NCBI GenBank assembly: GCA_027017165.1
Contig: JALURF010000004.1
Location: 1 to 6,860 of the forward strand
Length of the DNA stretch: 6,860 nt
Source of the DNA: Thermofilaceae archaeon
GTDB taxonomy: Archaea; Thermoproteota; Thermoprotei; Thermofilales; B69-G16
Reading direction: 5' to 3'
The notes beneath the pieces were generated by a model. It was given only the letters and a program-made list of their open reading frames with translations. It searched no databases and had not been told where the DNA came from. Made by a program: the position numbers and the translations under genes. Shown here piece after piece: positions 1 through 6,257 of the stretch; positions within the stretch are counted from its first letter, which is position 1, and each line of letters begins with the position of its first letter.

Positions 1-3
1 ATC

Positions 4-528
4 TTAAAGAGCTCGGCGAAATGTTCTTAAAATAGATTTTATATTTCTCAGCACTACTTCTCTAGGAGTTAAAATGAAAAATGTTATCAGTGGTATGATT
101 TGTCCCATATCTAAGTAAAGTGTCATTCCTGAAAAACCGTTTACAAAATTGCATGTGTACACGTAAAACAGCGGATAGATGCTAGCCTTACAGGCTATTC
201 CGAGAGATTTGCTACTATAGGGAGATATAATGTACAATTCATAATAGTGGGCCATAGCGAAAAGAATCGAGGAAAAGAAGAGAAGGTATCTGGAAAGTTT
301 TTCTTCAAAAGTGTTCAATAGGAGACTACAAATCCAGAGCAGAAACTCCGCCACAGCAACCCGCCACGCCACATACCATGGAAAATCTTTACTGACTACA
401 TATTCGCTAAGGAAATTCTCGATAGGAAGACCGACTGCTATTACGGCTAACGATGTGGAGATAATCATTGCCATTACTGCATAAGAGAGATCTTTTTCTT
501 TTAAGGAAGCCAAGTCCCCAACCCCCAT
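4..528 (-). CDS. Small multi-pass membrane protein of unknown function
   Basis: I do not recognise this 174-residue protein. It is very hydrophobic. Plausible membrane segments lie at about residues 14-35, 51-71, 79-101, 115-132 and 137-154, followed by a basic tail (several Arg/Lys between 156 and 172) that is probably cytoplasmic. There is no clear signal peptide and no catalytic motif I can name. Single cysteines occur at 67, 113 and 126. The ATG lies inside the end of the upstream protease gene (28-nt overlap), which suggests translational coupling and a function tied to the protease, for example as partner, adaptor or substrate. That role is inference. The start is the first ATG in the frame after the overlap. 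A TTG at codon 6, just after a G-rich tract, is a weaker alternative. The TAA stop is complete, three bases from the window edge, so it may not be the last gene of the operon. The reading frame is supported by operon context and by its membrane-protein composition. Confidence 0.75.
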   Translation of the reverse strand: MGVGDLASLKEKDLSYAVMAMIISTSLAVIAVGLPIENFLSEYVVSKDFPWYVAWRVAVAEFLLWICSLLLNTFEEKLSRYLLFFSSILFAMAHYYELYIISPYSSKSLGIACKASIYPLFYVYTCNFVNGFSGMTLYLDMGQIIPLITFFILTPREVVLRNIKSILRTFRRAL

Positions 529-1697
529 GTTCTGACAGAGAGTATAATATTCGCAAAAAGTACTGCGGCAAAATATAGGGTAATAGATAGTTTTAGTATA
601 CTTATTTTATTTTCCTCCTTCAAAAAGTTCTCTAAAATAGAATAGATTACCCTACCTCCATCGAAGGGGTATATGGGTAACATGTTCATCACCGCAACGC
701 TTATCGTGAGAAGGTAGACCCATTTAAATATCTTATAGATTTCAATTGCAAATCTTTGTATAAACGGATTAAAGGTTTTTAAAGAAAATATAGGTTTATA
801 ATAATTATCAAATCTAGCTCCCATAAAGCCTTTAGAAGAATTTCTAGGATCCTCTGTTAAAGTTAGAAATAACTTCACCTTTTCTCCTTTTCTGACTATA
901 GTTACCGTTATGTTATCTCCCGGCTTTGTAGTTTTCATAAATTTTATCAAGTCATCCAGAGTAAAAATGGACGCGTTATTGATCTTGATTATAACATCGT
1001 TAGGCTCGAGAACGCCATCAGCTGGATACCCTTGGAGAGTTCCTCTAACCAAAACTCCCGAAGGAGTCATGAGCAGAGTGAATAACTCAACTACAAGGAA
1101 GAATGTGAGAAAATTAGCGAAACTGCCTATTGACAAAAATCCCAGCTTCTTTAAAAGAGGGACTTTTTTTAGCTCTTCCTCCTCGGGCTCTACAAAGCCT
1201 CCAAAGAGGACTAAAGCTAAGAGAAGTCCAGAAGATTTTATACGAACTTTAAAAGCTGATGCTGCAACTCCATGGGCGAGTTCGTGAGGTAAAAGAACTA
1301 CCGCTATGGCAAATACCATGTAAGGTAGTGAGTCTAAGCCTATATTTATTCCCGGCAATAGGGGTTCCACCGGAGCAGCGGTAGGAGATCGGAAAATTAT
1401 GGCGATGAGGTTTGAATGTATAAAATGTACTCCGATAAACATTAAATAAAAGCCAACTGCTATAGCTATATAGGAGATTAGCCAGACTAGTTTCCTATAC
1501 TTACTACCAATGTTTTCGATAATTTCGTTAAATCTCTTTGTCCTAACGAGTACTATTGGGCCCTCTAGCGATATTCCATACTTCTCTAATATTTCTGGTT
1601 TTAGTTTCTTTAAAGAGTATAGTAGTGTGTATAGAGCGGCTATTAAACCTAAAAACGTCAAAGTATTAAAGTATTGTTGCACTGAGCCCAACCCCAC
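501..1697 (-). CDS. Site-2-type intramembrane zinc metalloprotease (peptidase M50) with PDZ domain
   Basis: Membrane-embedded zinc protease of the S2P/RseP family, which cuts transmembrane segments of substrates such as anti-sigma factors or membrane-tethered regulators. The 398-residue protein has an N-terminal membrane segment (about 12-32), a GPIVLVRT stretch (47-53) that I recall from archaeal S2Ps, further membrane segments (about 70-92, 123-147, 155-168, 187-210), a PDZ domain (about 212-282) and C-terminal segments (about 325-343, 367-388). The active site is complete: HELAH at 138-142 supplies two zinc histidines and the catalytic Glu139, and N338-x-x-P341 to D346-G347 supplies the third ligand Asp. 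An acidic FVEPEEEEL stretch (168-176) follows the active-site helices. The start is a GTG that overlaps the upstream gene by 32 nt; a second GTG at codon 6 is possible. It sits between a pseudo-metallo-beta-lactamase and a small membrane protein in one operon. The natural substrate cannot be told from sequence. The family assignment is secure. Confidence 0.95.
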   Translation of the reverse strand: MGLGSVQQYFNTLTFLGLIAALYTLLYSLKKLKPEILEKYGISLEGPIVLVRTKRFNEIIENIGSKYRKLVWLISYIAIAVGFYLMFIGVHFIHSNLIAIIFRSPTAAPVEPLLPGINIGLDSLPYMVFAIAVVLLPHELAHGVAASAFKVRIKSSGLLLALVLFGGFVEPEEEELKKVPLLKKLGFLSIGSFANFLTFFLVVELFTLLMTPSGVLVRGTLQGYPADGVLEPNDVIIKINNASIFTLDDLIKFMKTTKPGDNITVTIVRKGEKVKLFLTLTEDPRNSSKGFMGARFDNYYKPIFSLKTFNPFIQRFAIEIYKIFKWVYLLTISVAVMNMLPIYPFDGGRVIYSILENFLKEENKISILKLSITLYFAAVLFANIILSVRTWGLGTWLP

Positions 1698-2391
1698 ACT
1701 CCATATCTAAATTGAAAAGGTTTTTTAATATTACTCTCCTAGCCTGAGGAGCTGTAGAATGTAAAGGGTATATGATTTTCACCTTAAGATCCTCTACGGC
1801 CTTTTTTAAGTATTCCAGCGTCATAACGTCGAGAATAGACATATTTAATCCGCCCACGATTGCATATACACGAGTGTAGCCGTTTCTACGAAGCTGTTTA
1901 AAAAGCTCTTCTATTCCAAATCTTAAACATCCCGTGAAGACTACAGGACCCTTACGAAGTTTTACTATTAGAGCGTACTCTTTTATCCTATTTCCGAGAG
2001 AACCTATGAGCTCTAATATCTCATGCTTAAAATCGCTACCTAGCAGGTAGCCCCTTTCTCTAAGTTTATCGTTAGAATGTTTAGTGTGAAGAGGCGGAAC
2101 TACAATTTTCATATTTCCTTTCGTCTTTAAACTGGTCAATAAACCCCCTATATGACACTTCCTCCACAGAGAAATGATTACGTAATCTAGCAGATCATAT
2201 CTTATTCCTAAAGCCTTAGCGTTATAGTCCAGAATTTGAAAACTATTTCCAGCATCGAACATTATGCGTAATTTCTTCTCATTAGAGAGGGGGAGCTCAA
2301 TATATATGGATAAACCGTGCGACGGGAGCAAGTGGCCATGCGAGCTTAAATCGTCGACGACCACTGTAAATTTTAGGTAGTCTGGGAGCAT
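1666..2391 (-). CDS. Metallo-beta-lactamase-fold protein with degenerate metal site (probable pseudoenzyme)
   Basis: This 241-residue protein aligns by eye along its length with the MBL-fold branch annotated as archaeal dihydropterin ribofuranosylaminobenzene phosphate synthase-like hydrolases (COG1237 type). Family landmarks are the HGLS segment (25-28), FDAGNS (45-50), the LGI..D.LDYVIIS stretch (61-74), IGGL (81-84), FTGC (152-155), VGG (179-181) and a final P-x-H-S-T (209-213). In active members the first metal motif reads S-H-G-H-Y-D-H-T-G-G-L. Here it reads S-L-W-R-K-C-H-I-G-G-L (74-84), so two His and the Asp are replaced by Leu75, Arg77 and Cys79, and only His80 remains. The TGC-x-H histidine is Arg157 and the GG-x-H histidine is Asn183. 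His211 is kept. Hydrolase chemistry is therefore unlikely, while the fold looks preserved and the frame is intact. It is the first gene of the leftward operon, with its ATG about 28 nt from a TATA-like element, suggesting a leaderless or nearly leaderless message. A sensing or scaffold role is possible but is inference. Confidence 0.85.
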   Translation of the reverse strand: MLPDYLKFTVVVDDLSSHGHLLPSHGLSIYIELPLSNEKKLRIMFDAGNSFQILDYNAKALGIRYDLLDYVIISLWRKCHIGGLLTSLKTKGNMKIVVPPLHTKHSNDKLRERGYLLGSDFKHEILELIGSLGNRIKEYALIVKLRKGPVVFTGCLRFGIEELFKQLRRNGYTRVYAIVGGLNMSILDVMTLEYLKKAVEDLKVKIIYPLHSTAPQARRVILKNLFNLDMECGVGLSATIL

Positions 2392-2415
2392 TATTCGTTT
2401 AATACCGGAGAGATT

Positions 2416-2423
2416 ATTATAAT
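2416..2423. promoter_or_regulatory. Palindromic TATA element between divergent genes
   Basis: ATTATAAT is its own reverse complement and sits in the 60-bp spacer between the leftward membrane operon and the rightward helicase gene. Its centre is about 28 nt from the operon's first ATG and about 32 nt from the helicase ATG, the spacing expected of an archaeal box A for very short leaders in both directions. The purine-rich GGAGAG at 2407-2412 could act as the BRE for the rightward direction. A second TATA-like stretch at 2430-2439 (CATATAATAA on the minus strand) could instead serve the leftward operon, giving a leader of about 17 nt. These are predictions from spacing and composition. Confidence 0.5.
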
Positions 2424-2451
2424 TGTAGGTTATTATATGTGGTAGAGAAGC

Positions 2452-4674
2452 ATGGATTTATTGGACACTGTGTTGAAAGATTCACATCACAGAGTAGTAT
2501 ACACTTATGTTGAAGAACCGGGAGAAATCGAGCTTAGCTGTAAAGTAGAAGACCTGCCCGTGAGAGATGAAATAAAAAGAGTTTTAAAGAAACGGGGTAT
2601 AACTAGACTGTATAAATTTCAAGAGGAAGCCATAAAAAACGTCCTCGAAGGCGAGAACGTATTCATATCAGCCGGAACCGGCACCGGTAAGACTGAAGCT
2701 TTCCTAATACCTTTAATCGAAAAAATCCTCGAAGAACCTTACCGAGGAGTACAAGCTCTCCTCATCTATCCAACTAAAGCTCTGGCTCGAGACCAATATA
2801 AAAGAATTAACGATTTCCTATCTTATTTTTTCGGGCTTAGAGCGGCTATTTACGACGGAGATATTCCCGAAAGAGAGAGGAAAAATATCTACAATTTCCC
2901 GCCTCAAATCCTAATAACAAACCCTGATATGATACACGTCTCCCTTCTTTTCTCACCCGAGTTTCGTAAACTCATATCATCACTAAAATTCGTAATACTT
3001 GACGATATGCATGTATATTCCGGTGTTTTCGGAATCCACGTAGCGTATATTATGCGTCGGCTTAAAAAAGCGATAAGTCATAGAGTACAGTTTATAGGAA
3101 CATCTGCTACTCTCGAAAACCCGGAAGAATTCGCTAGTCAGATTTTCGGAGAACCCGTAAAGGTCGTTAGAGCGTCTTACGGGAGAAGGGGGAGGCTAAT
3201 ACACGTCTTAGTTAGGCCTATTGAAAGATCTAAACGTATGGAAGCTATCGTTCTACTGAGACGTTGCCTAGAATCCGATTTTAAAACTTTGCTTTTTGTA
3301 GATAGTCACAGAACTGCAGAGTTTTTGAAGCTTTTAGCCAATAGGTATAAACTCAAAGTTGAGCTTCATCGAGCTGGTATACCACCGGAAATAAGACGCA
3401 GGATAGAGGAAGGATTGAAAAGTGGGAGAATAAAAGCGGTAATAGCTACCCCCACCTTAGAGCTGGGAATCGATATAGGAGATCTAGACTCAATAATCCT
3501 GTACAACGTACCTCCCACTTTTTCGAAATATATTCAGAGAACCGGGAGAGCTGGGCGCAGAGGGCAGACTGCCTTTATCTTCACGATTTTAGGAGACGAT
3601 CCCATAAGCTCGTACTACGAGAGAAATCCCGAAGAATTCTTTAAACAACGAATAGATCCTATAATCCTAAACTTGGATAACGATGAAATAGCTAAAATCC
3701 ACCTATTAGCGATGGCGGCTGAATCCTCTCTAACGATAGATAGGCTAAACGAATTTGAAAAAAGAGTTATTATGAATCTGGAGAAGGAGGGACTGGTGAG
3801 AGTAAAAAGGTATGTAGTGCCCACAGTGAAAGGGAGAAGAGTTTTAAGAAGGAAACTAAACATCAGAGGGATCGGAGATATAGTGAGAATAGTTACGAAA
3901 ACCGGTAAAACTATAGGTTTTCGTGAAATGCCCATGGCTTTAAGAGAGCTCCACCCTGGGGCTATATACCTACACGGAGGCACCCCATATCTTTCCCTAA
4001 AACTAGAGAAAAATAGAGCCGTAGTAGCCGCATTACCAAAAGGATATGATCTAGTGACTTACCCTCTCTACTACACTCTACCTCATGAAATCGAGACTTT
4101 AGACAAATCTCAAGCTTATGGGCTTCCTCTCGAATATCTAGACCTTACTTTAAACGAGGTAGTTTACGGATATGTTGTAAAACGTTTCCCTTCAATGGAA
4201 ATGCTTGAGGAGAAAATCTTAGATAGAGAGTACAGCTACAACTTCAGAACTAAAGGTTTATTGATAATCTTCCCCGTGCAGACTGAAGGGAGCGAAATGG
4301 AAAACGCTGAAGCTTTCCACGCAATAGAGCACGCTATGATAACAGCGGCCCAGTTAGTTACGGGAGCAGCGGCATCAGATATAGGAGGTGTAAGCTTTCC
4401 ATCCGGACATATATACATTTACGACGCGTATCCAGGAGGCTCAGGAGTTTCAAAAACTATTGTAAGAAAAATAGAAGAAGTCCTGTTGAAAGCATATGAT
4501 ATAGTCTCCAATTGCAAATGCGCGGATGGCTGTCCCAAGTGCATCTATTCGCCATACTGTGGCAATAACAACAAGGTTTTGTCTAGGATAAAGGCTACGA
4601 TTGTGTTGAGAGAAATTCTAATGAAAAGAACTAAGCTTGAAGCTATACCGAGATTCGGGAAACCAGTCGTATAG
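2452..4674 (+). CDS. Superfamily 2 DNA helicase with DUF1998 C-terminal cysteine cluster (Hrq1/MrfA-like)
   Basis: ATP-dependent helicase of the COG1205 type. Characterised relatives are yeast Hrq1 and Bacillus MrfA, 3'-5' DNA helicases involved in crosslink or mitomycin damage repair; a similar repair role here is inferred. The 740 residues show a Q-motif-like Phe56-Gln57, Walker A AGTGTGKT (74-81), motif Ia PTKALARDQ (107-115), motif Ib TNPDM (156-160), motif II DDMH (184-187) followed by a family-like VYSGVFG, motif III SAT (218-220), a second RecA domain from about 265, motif V around TPTLELGIDIGD (333-344) and motif VI QRTGRAGR (362-369). The C-terminal DUF1998 region (about 600-720) carries Cys688, 690, 694, 697 and 703, a likely zinc or metal site. 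Motif II has Asp where most relatives have the catalytic Glu. The ATG follows a TATA-like element by about 32 nt, so the leader is short. It is divergent from the membrane operon and 48 bp upstream of asnS, which appears to have its own promoter. Confidence 0.93.
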   Translation: MDLLDTVLKDSHHRVVYTYVEEPGEIELSCKVEDLPVRDEIKRVLKKRGITRLYKFQEEAIKNVLEGENVFISAGTGTGKTEAFLIPLIEKILEEPYRGVQALLIYPTKALARDQYKRINDFLSYFFGLRAAIYDGDIPERERKNIYNFPPQILITNPDMIHVSLLFSPEFRKLISSLKFVILDDMHVYSGVFGIHVAYIMRRLKKAISHRVQFIGTSATLENPEEFASQIFGEPVKVVRASYGRRGRLIHVLVRPIERSKRMEAIVLLRRCLESDFKTLLFVDSHRTAEFLKLLANRYKLKVELHRAGIPPEIRRRIEEGLKSGRIKAVIATPTLELGIDIGDLDSIILYNVPPTFSKYIQRTGRAGRRGQTAFIFTILGDDPISSYYERNPEEFFKQRIDPIILNLDNDEIAKIHLLAMAAESSLTIDRLNEFEKRVIMNLEKEGLVRVKRYVVPTVKGRRVLRRKLNIRGIGDIVRIVTKTGKTIGFREMPMALRELHPGAIYLHGGTPYLSLKLEKNRAVVAALPKGYDLVTYPLYYTLPHEIETLDKSQAYGLPLEYLDLTLNEVVYGYVVKRFPSMEMLEEKILDREYSYNFRTKGLLIIFPVQTEGSEMENAEAFHAIEHAMITAAQLVTGAAASDIGGVSFPSGHIYIYDAYPGGSGVSKTIVRKIEEVLLKAYDIVSNCKCADGCPKCIYSPYCGNNNKVLSRIKATIVLREILMKRTKLEAIPRFGKPVV

Positions 4675-4686
4675 TCTACGCAAGGA

Positions 4687-4695
4687 ATAAATATG
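4687..4695 (+). promoter_or_regulatory. Probable box A of asnS
   Basis: ATAAATATG in the 48-bp spacer is centred about 32 nt before the GTG at 4723, giving a leaderless or nearly leaderless message. A second candidate, CTTTAAAGG at 4698-4706, is centred about 30 nt before an alternative GTG at 4732. The two boxes predict two different starts, and sequence alone does not decide between them. Confidence 0.4.
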
Positions 4696-4722
4696 GGCTT
4701 TAAAGGTTAATAGAGTAGTCCT

Positions 4723-6039
4723 GTGTGGAGAGTGGTTCTTATTGAATCGGGAAAATATACTCCTATAAAGGAAGTTTTCCGATTAGAAGAGGGCAGCAAA
4801 GTTAGTATTAGAGGCTGGGTCTACCGCTATAGAGAATTTGGAGATAAAGCCTTTATAATAGTCAGAGACTCTACCGGAGTAATACAAACGGTAGTAGAGA
4901 AGAATCCAAGTATAGTTCCCGAATTGGAAAAAATTGGGATCGAGGCTTCTCTTGTCTTAAGCGGGATAGTAAAGGAGGATAAGAGAGCTCCAGGGGGCAA
5001 AGAGGTAAGAGTTGAAAAATTTAAAGTCGTAGGACCTTCGCACCAGTTTCCGATAACGAAAGACGCTTCTCCAGAATTCCTCTTGGATGTTAGGCATCTG
5101 TGGCTGAGAAGCCGTAGAATGAATGCCATACTTAAAATAAGGGATACGGTGTTTAAAGCAGTACACGAATATTTCAGAAATCAGGGGTACTACGAAGTAC
5201 ATTGTCCAATGTTTATAACGGCAGCCGTTGAGGGGGGAGCGACTTTATTCGAACTCGATTACGTAGGTAAGAAGCGAAAAGTCTACCTAACCCAGTCTTC
5301 TCAATTCTACTTAGAAGCCCTAATCTTTTCGCTCGAGAAAGTCTATACGATAGCTCCATCCTTTAGGGCTGAAAAATCTAGAACGCGGAGGCATCTAACC
5401 GAATTCTGGCACGCGGAAGCAGAAGCCGCATGGACTGATATGAACGGCATAATTAAAGTCGAAGAAGAGCTAATAACCTATGTCGTTAGGAAAGTTCTCG
5501 AAGAAAGACTGGAAGAACTAGAGTTTTTAAAACGTAACATCGAGATGCTTGAAAATGTAAAACCGCCCTTTTATAGAATCTCGTACGATGAAGCTATAGA
5601 AATATTACGGAAGAAAGGCGTCGAAGTAAGATGGGGTGAAGATCTCGGAGCGGATGAAGAGAGAGTATTAACTATGCAATTCGACAAACCCATAGTCCTT
5701 TACGGATTTCCTGAAGAGGTAAAAGCATTCTACCATAAAAACGATCCTCAAAGACCCGAAGTAACCCTAGCCGAAGACGTGCTAGCCCCTGAAGGTTACG
5801 GGGAGATAATCGGCGGAGGAGAGAGGATAAGCGATGAACAAGAACTTATAAATAAGATACTCAAGTTCGGCCTTAGACCTGAAGACTACGAGTGGTACCT
5901 AGATTTAAGAAGATATGGAAGTGTACCCCACGCTGGTTTCGGGCTTGGGATGGATAGACTGGTTATGTGGATAGCCGGACTACCTCACATAGTGGAGGCG
6001 ATACCCTTCCCCAGAACAGTGCGAAGAGTCTATCCCTAG
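4723..6039 (+). CDS. asnS: Asparaginyl-tRNA synthetase
   Basis: Class IIb aminoacyl-tRNA synthetase that charges tRNA-Asn with asparagine in the cytoplasm. The 438 residues match the usual length of archaeal AsnRS. The N-terminal OB-fold anticodon-binding domain spans about 12-108 (GWVYRYREFG, RDSTGVIQ). The catalytic domain follows, with EGGATLF (170-176), the class II motif 2 region FRAEKSRTRRHLTEFWH (214-230), APEGYGEIIGG (355-365) and motif 3 GFGLGMDRL (405-413), ending in PFPRTVRRVYP. AsnRS is favoured over the closely related archaeal AspRS because several segments agree with remembered archaeal AsnRS sequences: ERAPGG-like KRAPGGKEV, SPEFLLD, the EKSRTRRHLTEFWH block and WGEDLGADEERVL. 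A dedicated AsnRS means the cell can make Asn-tRNA directly and need not rely on the GatCAB transamidation route for it. The start is a GTG; a second GTG at codon 4 is the alternative. No frameshift or missing motif is seen. Confidence 0.96.
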   Translation: MWRVVLIESGKYTPIKEVFRLEEGSKVSIRGWVYRYREFGDKAFIIVRDSTGVIQTVVEKNPSIVPELEKIGIEASLVLSGIVKEDKRAPGGKEVRVEKFKVVGPSHQFPITKDASPEFLLDVRHLWLRSRRMNAILKIRDTVFKAVHEYFRNQGYYEVHCPMFITAAVEGGATLFELDYVGKKRKVYLTQSSQFYLEALIFSLEKVYTIAPSFRAEKSRTRRHLTEFWHAEAEAAWTDMNGIIKVEEELITYVVRKVLEERLEELEFLKRNIEMLENVKPPFYRISYDEAIEILRKKGVEVRWGEDLGADEERVLTMQFDKPIVLYGFPEEVKAFYHKNDPQRPEVTLAEDVLAPEGYGEIIGGGERISDEQELINKILKFGLRPEDYEWYLDLRRYGSVPHAGFGLGMDRLVMWIAGLPHIVEAIPFPRTVRRVYP

Positions 6040-6052
6040 TCAATGATGAGTG

Positions 6053-6062
6053 AAAAATATAA
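6053..6062 (+). promoter_or_regulatory. Box A of the tRNA-Thr gene
   Basis: AAAAATATAA is centred about 29 nt before the first base of the tRNA, the normal box A distance in archaea, and is preceded by the purine-rich GTGA that could serve as a BRE. It lies in the short spacer after the asnS stop, so the tRNA is probably transcribed on its own. Confidence 0.6.
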
Positions 6063-6117
6063 GAGAGTTTGTTATATGTCCCAATAGCCCCGGTAGCTTA
6101 GCGGTAGAGCGGCGGCC

Positions 6118-6142
6118 AGGCTCTCTCAGGGGAGCCCCGAAA
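6118..6142 (+). other. tRNA-Thr intron 1 (25 nt, non-canonical position 32/33)
   Basis: The intron interrupts the tRNA between C32 and U33. It contains a 7-bp hairpin, 6119-6125 with 6130-6136 (including one G-U), closed by a UCAG loop. Flanking it is a relaxed bulge-helix-bulge. The 5' bulge is 6116-6118, with the cut after 6117. The central helix is G6115-C6137, G6114-C6138 and C6113-G6139, with a G-A mismatch at the fourth position. The 3' bulge is 6141-6143, with the cut after 6142. This is the symmetric substrate of the archaeal splicing endonuclease. The central helix uses bases that later form the anticodon stem. Confidence 0.82.
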
Positions 6143-6147
6143 TTGTA

Positions 6148-6161
6148 TGTAGCGCCAAGAA
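6148..6161 (+). other. tRNA-Thr intron 2 (14 nt, canonical position 37/38)
   Basis: This very short intron lies between A37 and A38. Once intron 1 is gone, exon bases C32-U33-U34-G35 pair perfectly with CAAG at 6156-6159, forming the 4-bp central helix of a bulge-helix-bulge. The 3-nt bulges are 6146-6148 (cut after 6147) and 6160-6162 (cut after 6161). The remaining seven bases, 6149-6155, form only a small loop. The fit of bulge size, helix length and cut positions is exact. Confidence 0.85.
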
Positions 6162-6219
6162 AGCCGCAGGTCGCGGGTTCAAATCCCGCCCGGGGCTTCC
6201 CTATTTCTATGGCTTAACG

Positions 6220-6228
6220 TTTTTATAG
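6220..6228 (+). promoter_or_regulatory. Probable box A of top6B, overlapping an oligo-T tract
   Basis: TTTTTATAG is centred about 34 nt before the ATG at 6258, giving an expected transcript start near 6250 and a leader of about 8 nt. Its first five bases are a T run 23 nt downstream of the tRNA, which could also act as the tRNA's transcription terminator. Both roles are inferred from position and composition. Confidence 0.45.
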
Positions 6229-6257
6229 AGTAATTCTTTATAGCAGTGGGGTCAAGA

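Larger units (their letters stand above)
6087..6197 (+). tRNA. tRNA-Thr (anticodon UGU) with two introns
   Basis: The mature molecule joins 6087-6117, 6143-6147 and 6162-6197, giving 72 nt. Acceptor stem GCCCCGG (6087-6093) pairs with CCGGGGC (6190-6196). The D stem GCTT pairs with GAGC (6096-6099 and 6107-6110). Anticodon stem GCGGC (6112-6116) pairs with GCCGC (6163-6167). The variable loop is AGGTC. T stem GCGGG (6173-6177) pairs with CCCGC (6185-6189) around loop TTCAAAT. After removal of both introns the anticodon loop reads CTTGTAA, with U33, anticodon UGU (6144-6146) and A37. C2-G71 and a U73 discriminator agree with archaeal tRNA-Thr. CCA is not encoded and would be added by the CCA-adding enzyme. 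A single-intron reading fails because no contiguous seven-base loop with U33 can be formed. It would read ACA and, by wobble, other Thr codons. Confidence 0.93.

Noticed and set aside
910..1287. Plus-strand open frame of 125 codons
   Set aside because: Lies wholly antisense to the S2P gene, which carries a complete HEXXH active site and PDZ domain; low-complexity Ser/Lys-rich translation without family features.
1666..2391. MBL gene as a decaying pseudogene
   Set aside because: Frame is intact with normal codon use, family landmarks outside the metal site are kept, and it is translationally overlapped with the next gene.
3615..3983. Minus-strand open frame of 122 codons inside the helicase gene
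   Set aside because: Antisense shadow of a clearly coding helicase with intact motifs; no domain or start signal.
4827..5202. Two minus-strand open frames within asnS
   Set aside because: Antisense to the well-conserved OB-fold and catalytic start of AsnRS; no recognisable content.
4723..6039. Aspartyl-tRNA synthetase instead of AsnRS
   Set aside because: Motif 2 block, the WGEDLGADEERVL segment and the C-terminal PFPRTVRRVYP agree with archaeal AsnRS rather than archaeal AspRS as I recall them.
6043..6049. ATGATGA, a perfect C-box match that could start a C/D box guide RNA
   Set aside because: No CTGA D or D' box and no C' box within the next 60 bases; the interval holds the tRNA's TATA box instead.
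6118..6161. One single 44-nt-scale tRNA intron
   Set aside because: No single excision leaves a seven-base loop with U33 and a purine 37, and it would ignore the exact bulge-helix-bulge around 6148-6161.
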